Source: Bog-473 sp963782415
GTDB taxonomy: Bacteria > Actinomycetota > Acidimicrobiia > Acidimicrobiales > RAAP-2
DNA: 64,000 nt
Direction: 5' to 3'
Assembly: GCA_963782415.1 (NCBI GenBank)
Contig: CAWAJT010000007.1
Coordinates: forward strand, 62,001-126,000
Both the position numbers and the translations under genes were made by a program. Under the pieces are notes generated by a model. The model ran no database searches. It worked only from the letters and a program-made list of their open reading frames with translations, and had not been told where the DNA came from. Below are positions 1-8,833 of the stretch, piece after piece; within the stretch, counting starts at the first letter, position 1; every line of letters begins with the position of its first letter.

Positions 1-1827
1 CTTGCTGACGGCAGCGTCGTGGCCGCGCTCGGCTCCGGCGGCTCCCTCACCATGGCGGAGGGGACGCTCGACGGTGATGCGGGTGTCGTGCTGGGCGGGG
101 CGGCGGCCGACCTGCTCCTGTTGCGGGCAGGCGGCGACATGGTGGTCGTACGACGTGACGCAGCGGGCCTGTCGTTCAGCGGCACGAAGGATCTCGACCC
201 TTCTCGTCGATCGGCGTCGGTCAGCGTGGCGTCGGTGGCGGTGACCGACGCCGATGTGCTCCACGGCGCGGCGCGGCGCGCCCGCGCCCTGGCCCGCACC
301 CTCGGTGCGGCCGAGGCAGTGGGTGTCATGGCGGCCTGCACGGAACACGCGGTCGCCTACGCCAAGGAGCGTGTCCAGTTCGGACGGACGATCGGCACGT
401 TCCAAGCAGTGAAGCACCACTGCGCCGACCTCCTCGTGGCGGCGGAGCTGGCCACGGCCGCCGTGTGGGAGGCCGCTCGCGCCTCGGCAGACTCGCTGGA
501 CGAGTTCGATCTGACGGCGGCCATGGCGGCCCACCTCGCCTTCGGGCCGGCCGTGCACAGCGCGGAGATGAACATCCAGATCCACGGCGGCATCGGATTC
601 ACCTGGGAGAACGATCCCCACCTGTTCCTGCGTCGGGCCCTGGTCCTCAAAGCGGTGCTCGGTGCGCCCAGCGACGCAGAGGACGTGACGGCGCACGCGG
701 CGCGGGGCACGCGACGCGAGGCCACGCTCGACCTGCCGCCGGAGGCCGAGACCATCCGGGCCGACGTGCGCGTCGAGGCCCAGAGAATCGCCGCCCTGGA
801 GGGCAAGGAGCAGCGCAAGGCGCTCGTGCAGTCGGGGCTCTTGGTGCCGCACTGGCCCGCGCCGTGGGGTCGCGGCGCCGGAGCCGTGGAGCAGATCGTC
901 ATCGACGAGGAACTGCGGGGCGCCGGCGTCAAGGTCCCGGGGCTCGGCATCACCGGATGGAACATCATGACCGTCAACCAGTACGCCACGCCGGACCAGG
1001 TGGAGCGCTGGGTCTTCCGGACGCTCATGGGCGAGTACGTCTGGTGCCAGCTGTTCAGCGAACCGGACGCCGGCTCGGACGCTGCCGCCGTCACCACCAG
1101 GGGGGCGCGGGTCGACGGAGGCTGGGTGGTCAACGGCCAGAAGGTGTGGACCAGCGGCGCCCAGTATTGCCACCTCGGCCTGGCCACGGTGCGGACCAAT
1201 CCGGACGCACCCAAACACGCTGGCATCACGACCATGGTGATCGACATGCACGCGCCCGGTGTCGAGGTGCGCCCCTTGCGTCAGATTACCGGCAATGCTG
1301 ACTTCAACGAGGTCTTCTTCAACGACGTGTTCGTTCCCGACGACGACGTCGTCGGCACGCCCGACGACGGGTGGACCGTTGCCCGCTCGACCTTGGGCAA
1401 CGAGCGCGTGTCGATCGGCGGAGGCTCGGGCGGGATCTTCCGCAACATGGACCTCCTGGCGCTGCTCAAGAGCGGCGGCGAGCGCGTGCCCGGTGCCGCG
1501 GCACGCGTCGGTGCCATCCTCACCAAGGAGCACACCCTGAAGATGCTGAATTTGCGGCGAGCGCAGCGCGCCGTCAGCGGCTCCGGCCCTGGACCAGAGG
1601 GCAACGTCACCAAATTGGTGCTGGCCGAGCACGGGCACGACCGGGCTCGCCTGCAGGCTGATCTGGTCGGGCCGGCCACGGCGTTTCTCGACGGGGACGC
1701 CGCACTGGCGGGATTCACCCAACTCGGTACCAGGGCGATGTCGATTGCCGGCGGCACCTCGGAGATCACCCGGAATCAGATCGCCGAGCGGATTCTCGGT
1801 CTGCCCAGAGATCCATTGATCTCGTAA
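1..1827 (+). CDS. Two-domain (fused) acyl-CoA dehydrogenase, FadE34-like, 5' end outside window
   Basis: The reading frame is open from base 1 (codons Leu-Ala-Asp-Gly...), so the N-terminus lies upstream; 608 residues are present. Two acyl-CoA dehydrogenase halves are joined. The first is the C-terminal part of one ACAD domain (RVQFGRTIGTFQAVKHH, then HGGIGFTWEND). The second, after about residue 245, is a complete domain with the FAD/substrate loop QLFSEPDAGSD, the segment WVVNGQKVWTSGAQ and the C-terminal GGTSEITRNQIAERILGLP. Fused FadE proteins of about 710-730 residues are known in actinobacteria; M. tuberculosis FadE34 acts in sterol side-chain oxidation. The expected role is FAD-dependent alpha,beta-dehydrogenation of a bulky acyl-CoA. 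Both halves have Gly where medium-chain enzymes carry the catalytic Glu of YEGT, so the catalytic base must lie elsewhere. The substrate is not evident. Confidence 0.88.
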   Translation, partial: LADGSVVAALGSGGSLTMAEGTLDGDAGVVLGGAAADLLLLRAGGDMVVVRRDAAGLSFSGTKDLDPSRRSASVSVASVAVTDADVLHGAARRARALARTLGAAEAVGVMAACTEHAVAYAKERVQFGRTIGTFQAVKHHCADLLVAAELATAAVWEAARASADSLDEFDLTAAMAAHLAFGPAVHSAEMNIQIHGGIGFTWENDPHLFLRRALVLKAVLGAPSDAEDVTAHAARGTRREATLDLPPEAETIRADVRVEAQRIAALEGKEQRKALVQSGLLVPHWPAPWGRGAGAVEQIVIDEELRGAGVKVPGLGITGWNIMTVNQYATPDQVERWVFRTLMGEYVWCQLFSEPDAGSDAAAVTTRGARVDGGWVVNGQKVWTSGAQYCHLGLATVRTNPDAPKHAGITTMVIDMHAPGVEVRPLRQITGNADFNEVFFNDVFVPDDDVVGTPDDGWTVARSTLGNERVSIGGGSGGIFRNMDLLALLKSGGERVPGAAARVGAILTKEHTLKMLNLRRAQRAVSGSGPGPEGNVTKLVLAEHGHDRARLQADLVGPATAFLDGDAALAGFTQLGTRAMSIAGGTSEITRNQIAERILGLPRDPLIS

Positions 1828-1853
1828 CCGGCCGGCTCCACCCGGATGCGAGA

Positions 1854-2405
1854 ATGAGCCCGGTGGCGAAGGGCACGTCGAGGCGGTCCCGGGTGGTGAC
1901 GTCCATGGTCGTGGTCGGAGTGCTGGCCTTTGTCGCGCTCACCCTGCGCGTGTTCATCTACCCCGACCTGAACCCACCACAGCGTTCGGACGCGATCGTG
2001 GTCCTCGGCGGCAACGGTGCCGGACCCTTCGACGAAGGAGTGCAGTTGGCGCGCCGGCACATTGCGCCCACCCTCGTCTTCTCACTCATCCCGTCTGTGC
2101 ACTGCGAGCCCTCGCTCGTGCATCTCCCCGCCGAGCACATTGTGTGCTTCCGGGCCAACCCGCTGACCACGCAGGGCGAGGGGCGCGCCATCGCGCACCT
2201 GGCCGCACTGCACCACTGGCACCGCGTCACCGTCGTGATGCCCACCACCCAGGCCTCGCGGGCCCGCCTGCGTATCGGGCGCTGCTTTCCGGGACAGGTG
2301 CGCGAGGTAGCGGTGCAACCGCCAGGTTTCTGGGCCTGGGTCCGCGGGATCGTCTACGAGTGGCCCGCCATGGTGAAGGCACTCGTGCTCCAGCCGACGT
2401 GCTGA
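1854..2405 (+). CDS. YdcF/DUF218-like protein with one N-terminal membrane anchor
   Basis: A 183-residue protein starting at ATG 1854, 26 nt after the acyl-CoA dehydrogenase stop. Residues about 13-33 form one transmembrane helix. The rest resembles the DUF218 (YdcF/SanA/ElyC) fold: SDAIVVLGGNGAGPFDEG near residue 45, a central TQGEGRAIAHLA segment, and VTVVMPTTQASRARLRIGRCF near residue 125. These proteins sit at the outer face of the membrane, and some relate to envelope integrity or vancomycin tolerance; their reaction is mostly unknown. The family usually has more conserved acidic residues than are visible here, so the assignment rests on overall pattern. It may be co-transcribed with the preceding gene. 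Confidence 0.7.
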   Translation: MSPVAKGTSRRSRVVTSMVVVGVLAFVALTLRVFIYPDLNPPQRSDAIVVLGGNGAGPFDEGVQLARRHIAPTLVFSLIPSVHCEPSLVHLPAEHIVCFRANPLTTQGEGRAIAHLAALHHWHRVTVVMPTTQASRARLRIGRCFPGQVREVAVQPPGFWAWVRGIVYEWPAMVKALVLQPTC

Positions 2406-2478
2406 ACGAAGCGACCCGATCGCAACCGGGCGGCCACGACGCCGTGTCAGTGCGCGCTGTACCGTGCTGAGAGGGACG

Positions 2479-2492
2479 CCGGTCGAGACCGG
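2479..2492. repeat. Short inverted repeat upstream of the 2508 gene
   Basis: CCGGTC-GA-GACCGG is a perfect 6-bp inverted repeat with a 2-nt loop, 15 nt before the GTG start at 2508 and just before the ribosome binding site (GGGGGGAG, 2498-2505). It could be an operator or leader hairpin; no family can be named. Confidence 0.35.
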
Positions 2493-2507
2493 TGTGAGGG
2501 GGGAGCA

Positions 2508-4013
2508 GTGCAGGCCAGCACCCAGGTCAGGGGGACCTTGGATGGACCGACGACTGACGTCGCCCCCGGTCCCGGTGGCCCGCCGCCTGCCGCCTCGCCG
2601 CCGCCCACGCGTCCTCGACCGCGCCTGTCGCAGCGGGCGATCGAAATCGTCGGCATCGTCCTCGGCATCGCCTTCATCGCAGTCGTGGCACGGGCACGCG
2701 ATCTGTCCAACGACGAGTTCTGGTCCCTGGCCGCGGGGCAGTGGATCCTCGCGCACCATGCCTTCATGGGACTCGACCCCTTCAGCTACACGGAGGCTCA
2801 TCGCCGCTGGGTGACCGACGAGTGGGGTTCCGAGGTGGCCCTGGCCGCGCTGTTCCGGGCCTTCGGCGCCTCCGCCTACAGCCTCTACGCGATCGTGCTC
2901 GGAGGAGCGAGCCTCGTGGTCAGCGCGGCCTATGCCCGTTCGCTCGGCGCCCGGGGCGGACGGATCGTCGCCATTGTGCTGCTGCTCGCGCTCGGGCTGG
3001 CCAGCGTCGTGGCCACCGACAGGGGGCTCGACTTCTCCCTCGTCTGGCTTCCGCTCGAGCTCTTGCTCCTGACCAAGGCGCGGTCGAACCCGCGCTGGTT
3101 GTTCTTCTTGCCACTGCTCTGCCTCGCGTGGGTCAACACCCACGGTTCGGTCCTCCTCGGGCTGCTCGTCCTCGGCATCGAACTGGTGTGGGCGCTCTTG
3201 CCCGAGCGCGCCGTCGAGCGCATCGGCGGCGTGCGCCAGTCGACGCACTCGGGGTCGCTCGCCCTGGCGCTCGTGGGCAGCCTCATCGCCTCGTGCATCA
3301 CGCCGTATGGTCCGGGCCTGCTGGCCTACGACGTCGGTGTCTCGCGCAACGGTCAGATCGCCCGGTACATCGTCGAATGGAGCTCGCCCAACTTCCACGC
3401 CTTCGGGACGCTGCTCGTCTACCTCGTGCCGCTGGCCGTGTTGGTCGCCTGCGTCGCCATCGGGCGGATCCCGCTCCTCGAGGGCACGCTGGGCCTGTTC
3501 CTCTTCGTCGAGGCGCTGCAGTCGCAACGCTTCGCCGTCTATCTCATGGTGGTCGCCGCCGGCGCGGCGGCGACGCTGCCGGCCCGGCCGACCTGGGGCG
3601 CGGCGGCACGGCGCTGGGCGGGCGCCGGCCTCGTCGTCATCGCCATCGTCGTGGCGGCGGTCCCCGCCGTTCCGGCCGGGAGGGTGGCGGCCTCGCAACC
3701 CGTGCGTGCTTTCGACGCGCTCAGCGGGCACCCGGGGCGTATCTTCACGGAATACGCGTGGGGCGACTACTCGATCGCCCGCCACCGGGCCACCTTCGTC
3801 GACGGGCGCACCGACCTGTTCGAGGGTCGGGTCCTCAGCGAGTTCATGGCGGTCTCGAACCTGACGACGGACCCCGACCGCGTGTTCTCCGCCTACGACG
3901 TCGCCTACGTGGTGTGGGCCCCGCACACGGCCCTGGCGACGTATCTCGTCCACGACCCCCGCTGGCGCGTGCTGGAGCGGTCGCCCGTGGCGGTCGTCTT
4001 CGCCCGCCGCTGA
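2508..4013 (+). CDS. Polytopic membrane protein, possible GT-C-type glycosyltransferase
   Basis: A 501-residue protein with GTG start, chosen because GGGGGGAG lies 2-3 nt upstream of AGT-GTG and the hydrophobic part starts in frame. The first 45 residues are a Pro-rich cytoplasmic tail. About ten hydrophobic helices follow, between residues 47 and 390. After TM1 comes a loop with acidic residues (RARDLSNDEFWSLAAGQW, then GLDPFSYTE and WVTDEWGSE), resembling the first extracytoplasmic loop of polyprenyl-phosphate-dependent GT-C enzymes. The C-terminal 110 residues are soluble and include GRIFTEYAWGDYSI and FVDGRTDLFEG. Substrate and exact family are not recognisable, so the function is inferred. 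It ends 3 nt before the convergent methyltransferase gene. Confidence 0.7.
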   Translation: MQASTQVRGTLDGPTTDVAPGPGGPPPAASPPPTRPRPRLSQRAIEIVGIVLGIAFIAVVARARDLSNDEFWSLAAGQWILAHHAFMGLDPFSYTEAHRRWVTDEWGSEVALAALFRAFGASAYSLYAIVLGGASLVVSAAYARSLGARGGRIVAIVLLLALGLASVVATDRGLDFSLVWLPLELLLLTKARSNPRWLFFLPLLCLAWVNTHGSVLLGLLVLGIELVWALLPERAVERIGGVRQSTHSGSLALALVGSLIASCITPYGPGLLAYDVGVSRNGQIARYIVEWSSPNFHAFGTLLVYLVPLAVLVACVAIGRIPLLEGTLGLFLFVEALQSQRFAVYLMVVAAGAAATLPARPTWGAAARRWAGAGLVVIAIVVAAVPAVPAGRVAASQPVRAFDALSGHPGRIFTEYAWGDYSIARHRATFVDGRTDLFEGRVLSEFMAVSNLTTDPDRVFSAYDVAYVVWAPHTALATYLVHDPRWRVLERSPVAVVFARR

Positions 4014-4016
4014 CCT

Positions 4017-4802
4017 TCAGCCGTAGGTCGCTTCCAGCCCGCGCACGTCGCCGTCCTCGTCGCACCAGGTCTCGACGGCGCCATAGCCGAGCCCGTCGAG
4101 CAGCGGGCGGAGGAGGCCGTCCTGGTCGCCCCCGAGCTCGAGCAACAGGGTGCCGCCCGGGCGCAGGAACGCAGGCGCCTCGGTGACGACCCGCCGCAGT
4201 ACGTCGGCACCGTCGCGGCCACCGTCGTAGTGCTCGGCATCCTCGACGTCGAGGGTGTCGCGGGGGAGCAGGCGCAGCTCGCTCGACGGCACGTAGGGCA
4301 CGACCGCCACCACGACGTGGGTGGCCCCCCGGAACGACAGGGGTACGGGAGCGAAGAGATCGCCTCGGCGTGCATCGATGCCGTTGGCCCGGGCACACAC
4401 AACGGCCCGTTCGTCCGCGTCGGTGGCCAGGATGCGGGCCGCCGGCCTGGCCGGCAGGATCGTCGCGGCGATCGCCCCCGACCCCGTGCACAGATCGAGG
4501 GCGATCCCGTCCGCTGGCAGCCGGGCAGCGGCGCGCCGGGCCAACTCCAGGCTCTGCCAGCGGGGGACGTAGACCCCGGGGTGGACGACCAGGCGCCGGC
4601 CGCCGAAGTCGGCCGTGCCCGTGATCCAGGCGAGTGGCTCCCCGCGCAGGCGCCGTTCGGTCATGGCGCCGAGCAAGGCGGCGTCACCGCCCGCACACGC
4701 CAGGAGCTCTCGGGCTTCCTCGTCGGCGGCGACGAACCCGGCCTGCGACAGGCGTGCCGTCAGATCGGCTTCGGTCTCGGCGCCAGCAGGTGTCGTTCTC
4801 AG
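4017..4802 (-). CDS. PrmC-related protein-(glutamine-N5) methyltransferase, unknown substrate
   Basis: A class I SAM-dependent methyltransferase of the PrmC/HemK-related type seen in actinobacteria. The SAM site is ALDLCTGSGAIAATI, and the expected NPPY-type catalytic motif appears as VVPYVPSSEL. An N-terminal helical domain (ADLTARLSQAGFVAADEEARELL) lies upstream of the first TTG (4676) and is in frame back to 4847, so the gene must start earlier than 4676. That stretch has no ATG, GTG or TTG; the only plausible position is CTG at 4802, overlapping the TGA of the upstream exporter as CTGA. This gives 261 residues, close to the 250-290 usual for the family. The relatives modify translation factors or ribosomal protein L3, but this subgroup's substrate is unknown. 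The motif Asn is Val here, which could abolish glutamine binding. Confidence 0.78.
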   Translation of the reverse strand: MRTTPAGAETEADLTARLSQAGFVAADEEARELLACAGGDAALLGAMTERRLRGEPLAWITGTADFGGRRLVVHPGVYVPRWQSLELARRAAARLPADGIALDLCTGSGAIAATILPARPAARILATDADERAVVCARANGIDARRGDLFAPVPLSFRGATHVVVAVVPYVPSSELRLLPRDTLDVEDAEHYDGGRDGADVLRRVVTEAPAFLRPGGTLLLELGGDQDGLLRPLLDGLGYGAVETWCDEDGDVRGLEATYG

Positions 4803-6365
4803 TCGAGCATCGCCCCGGCGACCTGCGGACCGCCGCTCTCGCTGTTGTCACCGTCACCACGACCATCGGCGGTCCCGACCGTCGTCTTCCGGGCGGCGTG
4901 GTTGGGGAGCAACAACGTCGGGATGAAGGCGATCATGATGGCCCCGACGGCCCACCAGAAGGTGTGGGCGAACGCCGCCGCGACCGGGTCGGCGACCTGC
5001 GCCGGCAATGTCCCGGTCGTCGCCAGGACGCCGCCGCTGCCGCCGCCGGCCTTGGACGCCGCCGGGCCGAGCTGGCTGACAATCTGGCGCTCGAGCACCA
5101 CGGCGAACAGGGCGGTCGCCACCGAGCCCCCCACCTGGCGCACGATGTTCATGGTCGTGCTGGCTTTGGGGATCTCGGCGTGGCTGAGGTCGAAGTAGGC
5201 GGCAGCGGTCACCGGCATCATGGTGAGACCGAGGCCGAGGCCACGGACGAACAGCGTGGCGGCGAGCAGCACCTCGCTGGTCGAGGTCGTGACGAAGGCG
5301 AACGGGATGGTCGCCACTGCCATCAACAGGATCCCGAACGGCACGATCCGGCGCGGCCCCACCTTGTCCGTCATACCCCCGGCCCAGCGCATGATGCAGG
5401 CGGCGCCGATGCCCTGGGGCGCCATCAACAGGCCGGCCACCCAGGCTTCCTGGCCGCGGGCGATCTGGTAGTAGAGCGGCAAGAGGAACATGGAGCCGAA
5501 CAACGTGGCGCCCAGGACGAAGATGCAGATGTTCGCGATCCGCGAAGTTCCGGTCCTTGAAGAGGTGCAGCTCGAGCAGCGGGTTCTTGATGTGCAGCGC
5601 GTGGAAGGTGAAGGCCACCATCAACACCACACCGAGCACGAAGCTCACGATGACCGACAGGGAGGTGAAGCTCCCGGTCGTCCCGACCTCGGCCAGGGCG
5701 TAGACGAGCGCGGCCAGGCCGGGGGAGAGGAGACAGAAGCCGAGCGTGTCGAAGGAGGCGGGGAAGCGCTCGTCGGTGTCCCACTTCGGCAGCCAGCGGC
5801 TGGAGAGGACGAGTGTGATGATGCCGATCGGTAGGTTGATGTAGAAGATCCAGCGCCAGCTGAAGTTGGAGACGATGAGACCGCCGATGACCGGGCCCAA
5901 GATGGGTCCGAGGACCATGGGCACGCCGATGATGCTCATGACGCGGCCCATGCGCTGTGGGCCGGCGGCGCGGGCCAGGATCGACTGGCCCACGGGGAGC
6001 AGCATGCCGCCGCCGATGCCCTGGAGGACGCGGAATGCGATGAGCGAGTTGGCCGACCACGCCACGCCGCACAGGCACGAGCCCACGATGAACAGCGTCA
6101 GCGAGGTGACCCAGATGAGCTTGGCCCCGAAGCGATCGACGGCCCAGCCCGTGACGGGGATGACCACGGCGAGGGCGAGCAGGTACCCGGTGGCGACCCA
6201 CTGAATGGTCGTGACCGAGACGTGGAAGTCGCGGCCCAAGGTGGCCAGCGCCACGGCCACGATCGTCGTGTCGAGGATCGACATGATCGACCCCAGGACG
6301 ACCACGGTCGACGTGCGCCGCAGCTGGGGGGAAAGAGTGAAGGAGGAAGTCTGAGTGGAGGCCAT
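4799..6365 (-). pseudogene. DHA2-family (EmrB/QacA) MFS drug exporter, single frameshift
   Basis: The N-terminal part (from ATG 6365) carries ILDTTIVAVALATLG, motif A-like GWAVDRFGAKLIW and motif C-like GPILGPVIGGLI, typical of 14-TM proton-drug antiporters. After HLFKDRNFA the frame is lost. Skipping one G near 5541-5545 restores it (FAIANICIFVLGATLFGSM), and it continues to a TGA at 4799. The full product would be about 521 residues, the usual family length. The rest of the gene shows no decay, so this is a recent mutation or a base-calling error. The gene is divergent from a MarR regulator and has a near-consensus promoter carrying a likely operator, so it is the probable regulated target. 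If the frameshift is real, the last third of the transporter is lost. Confidence 0.82.
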
Positions 6366-6378
6366 GGGGATTTAGTTC

Positions 6379-6406
6379 ATAATACTCAAAGATATGAGGT
6401 TGTCAA
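6379..6406 (-). promoter_or_regulatory. Exporter promoter with probable MarR operator in the spacer
   Basis: On the minus strand TTGACA (6401-6406) and TATTAT (6379-6384) are separated by 16 nt, nearly ideal sigma-70-type boxes in an AT-rich island unlike its surroundings. The spacer contains the inverted repeat CTCA-N6-TGAG (6385-6398), placed so that a bound dimer would block RNA polymerase. Predicted transcription starts about 7 nt before the exporter ATG (6365). The divergent MarR gene has GACAAT (6423-6428) six nt before its ATG, so one operator could serve both genes. Boxes are read directly; the MarR assignment is inferred from adjacency. Confidence 0.65.
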
Positions 6407-6434
6407 AGACTTTCCCGAGTGGGACAATCGCACC

Positions 6435-6941
6435 ATGGGAGTGGCCGAGGACGCCTTCGAGCGCCTGCGCCGCGTCGCCTTCGACGGCGAGCACGTGGAC
6501 CGCATGGCCGCGCTGGGGGCGCGCCACAAGATCTCGCCCGGGGTGATCAAGACGCTGGTGCGACTCTCCAAGTCCGACGGGATCTCCATGGGCGAGATGG
6601 CCCGGGGCATCGGCGTCGACCCCTCCTACATCACAGCCCTGGTCGACGACCTCGACGCGCGGGGTTTGGCCCGTCGTGAGCCGGCACCCGACGACCGGCG
6701 GGTCAAGATCATTGTGCTCACCGACGAGGGCCGCGCCGTCGCCACCGAGATCGACCGCGTCCTCTCTGTCCCTCCGAGTGCGTTCGCCGCCCTGTCGCGG
6801 GCTGAACTGCGCCAGCTGCGGGACCTGTTGGACAAGGTGTTGGCTGCTTCTGACGCCGCGGCGCACGCCTCCGACGCTGCGGAGGACCCAGGGGGTGGCC
6901 GCCGCGCCATGCCGGCGCAGAACGTCGCGGCGGCCTCCTAA
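6435..6941 (+). CDS. MarR-family transcriptional regulator
   Basis: A 168-residue winged-helix protein. The ATG at 6435 was chosen because GACAAT lies 6 nt upstream, matching the leaderless pattern of this genome, and the protein then starts just before the first MarR helix. Recognisable parts are the helix-turn-helix (SMGEMARGIGVDPSYITALV), followed by DDLDARGLARREP and the wing (PDDRRVKIIVLTDEGR). MarR proteins are dimeric repressors that usually release DNA on binding phenolic or drug-like ligands and often control an adjacent efflux pump. The divergent MFS gene fits that role. The last 30 residues are Ala/Gly-rich and probably disordered. Confidence 0.9.
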   Translation: MGVAEDAFERLRRVAFDGEHVDRMAALGARHKISPGVIKTLVRLSKSDGISMGEMARGIGVDPSYITALVDDLDARGLARREPAPDDRRVKIIVLTDEGRAVATEIDRVLSVPPSAFAALSRAELRQLRDLLDKVLAASDAAAHASDAAEDPGGGRRAMPAQNVAAAS

Positions 6942-7047
6942 TTCAGCCACCCGATACTGTCGGCCCGATGGTCGAGGCGCTCGGCGTGCCAGCGGGGCGA
7001 CGCGCCAGAGGTTTGGAACTCGCCCCGACGGGGAACACGGGGTGGCC

Positions 7048-8028
7048 ATGCCCGCAGTGAGCGTGGAGCACCTCTCCAAGTCCTACGGGGAGAACGTGGC
7101 CGTGCGCGACGTGAGCTTCGAGGTGCACAGGGGCGAGGTGTTCGCGCTGCTCGGCCCGAACGGCGCCGGCAAGACCACCACCGTCGAGATCCTCGAGGGC
7201 TTCCGCCAGCGGACCGGCGGGCGGGTCGAGACGCTCGGCGTCGATCCGGCCGACAACAGCACCCAGCGCTGGCTCCGCACGCGCATAGGTGTGGTGCTCC
7301 AGGAACTGGCCGTCGAGCCGTACTACTCGGTGCGCCAGGTCCTGACGCGAAATGCCGGCTACTACCCCAACCCGCGTCCGGTCGACGAGGTGATGGAGCT
7401 CATCGGTTTGAAGGAGAAGAGCGACGACCGCATCAAGCGGCTGTCGGGCGGCCAGCAGCGACGGCTCGATGTGGGCCTCGGGATCATCGGCAATCCGGAC
7501 CTCCTCTTCCTCGACGAGCCCACGACGGGCCTCGACCCCTCGGGGCGTCGCGAGACGTGGGACCTCATCCGGCTGCTGGCCTCGTCCGGGACGACCGTCC
7601 TGCTCACGACGCACTACATGGACGAGGTGGAGGCGCTGGCGGACCGGGTCGCCGTCCTCTTCGGCCATGAGATCGTCGCCAGCGGCACGCCGGCGTCCAT
7701 CGGCGGCCGCGACCTCGGCGCGGTGACCATCCGCTTCCGCCTGCCCGAGGGGATCCCGCTGGACGCGCTCCCGGTGCCGGCGGTGCTTTCGCCGGCGGGC
7801 GATCGTCTGGTGGAGATCCAGACCGAGAACGAGCTCCAGGTACTGCACGACCTGACCGGGTGGGCACTGGCCGGAGGGCACGCGCTGCAGGGGCTCTCGG
7901 TGCTGCGCGTCTCGCTCGAGGACGTCTATCTCGGGCTCACGGGTGAGGGCGACGACGTGGGCCGCGGCGCCGGCGCCGGCGCGTCCAGTGGGGTTGGCCC
8001 CAGTGGGTCGACGGCGTCGACGGCATGA
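7048..8028 (+). CDS. ABC transporter ATP-binding protein (ABC-2 exporter type)
   Basis: A 326-residue ATPase with Walker A GPNGAGKTTT, Q-loop VVLQE, signature LSGGQQRRLDVG, Walker B LLFLDEPTTGLD and H-loop TTHYMDE. This is the DrrA/CcmA type, whose C-terminal extension (about residues 225-326) is often found in drug or polysaccharide exporters. ATG 7048 is chosen because the ABC fold begins directly after it; GTG 7042 is also possible. The stop overlaps the permease start as ATGA (8025-8028), so the two are translationally coupled and form one exporter. The substrate cannot be read from sequence. Confidence 0.92.
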   Translation: MPAVSVEHLSKSYGENVAVRDVSFEVHRGEVFALLGPNGAGKTTTVEILEGFRQRTGGRVETLGVDPADNSTQRWLRTRIGVVLQELAVEPYYSVRQVLTRNAGYYPNPRPVDEVMELIGLKEKSDDRIKRLSGGQQRRLDVGLGIIGNPDLLFLDEPTTGLDPSGRRETWDLIRLLASSGTTVLLTTHYMDEVEALADRVAVLFGHEIVASGTPASIGGRDLGAVTIRFRLPEGIPLDALPVPAVLSPAGDRLVEIQTENELQVLHDLTGWALAGGHALQGLSVLRVSLEDVYLGLTGEGDDVGRGAGAGASSGVGPSGSTASTA

Positions 8029-8828
8029 GCACCACCGAGGCACCGGTCAAGGGGTCGTTCCGGGGCGTCAGCGACGTCCCGCTCGTGGCGCGCCAGGTCC
8101 GCTTCGAGCAGCTGTCCTTCTGGCTGAACCCGATCGGGGCCATCCTGACGATCGGGTTCTCGGTCGTCTTCATCGTGATCTTCTTGTCCACGTCGGGTCA
8201 CTCGACCGTCGGCTACCTGGCCCACATCAATCTGGGTCAGTACTACCTGCCCGCCTTCGCGGCCTACGGCATCATGTCGGCCTGCTTCAACATCTTGGCC
8301 ATCAGCCTGGTGAACCGGCGCGAGATGGGCCTGCTCAAGCGGCTGCGCCTCAGCCCGCTGCCCACCTGGATGTTGCTGGCCGCCATCTTCATCAACTCCA
8401 TGATCATCGCGGTGATCCAGATCGTGTTGATGTTGCTGGTCGGTCGGTTCGGTTACGGCGTGCACGGGCCGAGTGACATCCCGGCGTTCGTGCTGGTGAT
8501 GATCGTCGGCATGCTGTGCTTCACGGCACTCGGCGTGGGGGTCAGCACACTGGTGCCCAATGCCGACGCGGCCGGGCCGGTCGTGAGCCTCGTGTTCTTC
8601 ATTCTGGTCGCACTCTCGGGGCTCTATTTCCCCGTCAAACCCGGCTCAGGGTTGGCGACGTTCACCGACATCTTTCCCATCCGCCACCTGATCCTTGCCT
8701 CGGTCGATTCGTTCAACGGTCTGCCCGGCGCGTCCATCTGGCACGACGTGCTCGTGATGGCGCTCTGGGGTATCGGGGGAGTGATCCTCGCCCTCCGGCG
8801 TTGGGAGTGGTCACCCAAACGGGGCTGA
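8025..8828 (+). CDS. ABC-2 type transporter permease
   Basis: A 267-residue integral membrane protein with about six hydrophobic segments, the size and layout of ABC-2 (DrrB/YadH-type) permeases. A charged cytoplasmic N-terminus leads into TM1 near residue 41, and the cytoplasmic loop LVNRREMGLLKRLRLSPLP is the family's coupling-helix region, expected to contact the partner ATPase. The start codon overlaps the ATPase stop by 4 nt. Together they form a minimal exporter of the antibiotic or lipid/polysaccharide class. It ends 5 nt before the convergent SDR remnant. Confidence 0.92.
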   Translation: MSTTEAPVKGSFRGVSDVPLVARQVRFEQLSFWLNPIGAILTIGFSVVFIVIFLSTSGHSTVGYLAHINLGQYYLPAFAAYGIMSACFNILAISLVNRREMGLLKRLRLSPLPTWMLLAAIFINSMIIAVIQIVLMLLVGRFGYGVHGPSDIPAFVLVMIVGMLCFTALGVGVSTLVPNADAAGPVVSLVFFILVALSGLYFPVKPGSGLATFTDIFPIRHLILASVDSFNGLPGASIWHDVLVMALWGIGGVILALRRWEWSPKRG

Positions 8829-8833
8829 GCTGG

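Noticed and set aside
2082..3953. Long minus-strand open frame opposite the membrane protein gene
   Set aside because: Arg/Gly/Glu-rich composition without domains, antisense to a clear membrane protein; a by-product of high GC.
5535..5550. Programmed ribosomal frameshift in the MFS exporter
   Set aside because: No slippery heptamer or downstream structure; a simple one-base insertion explains it.
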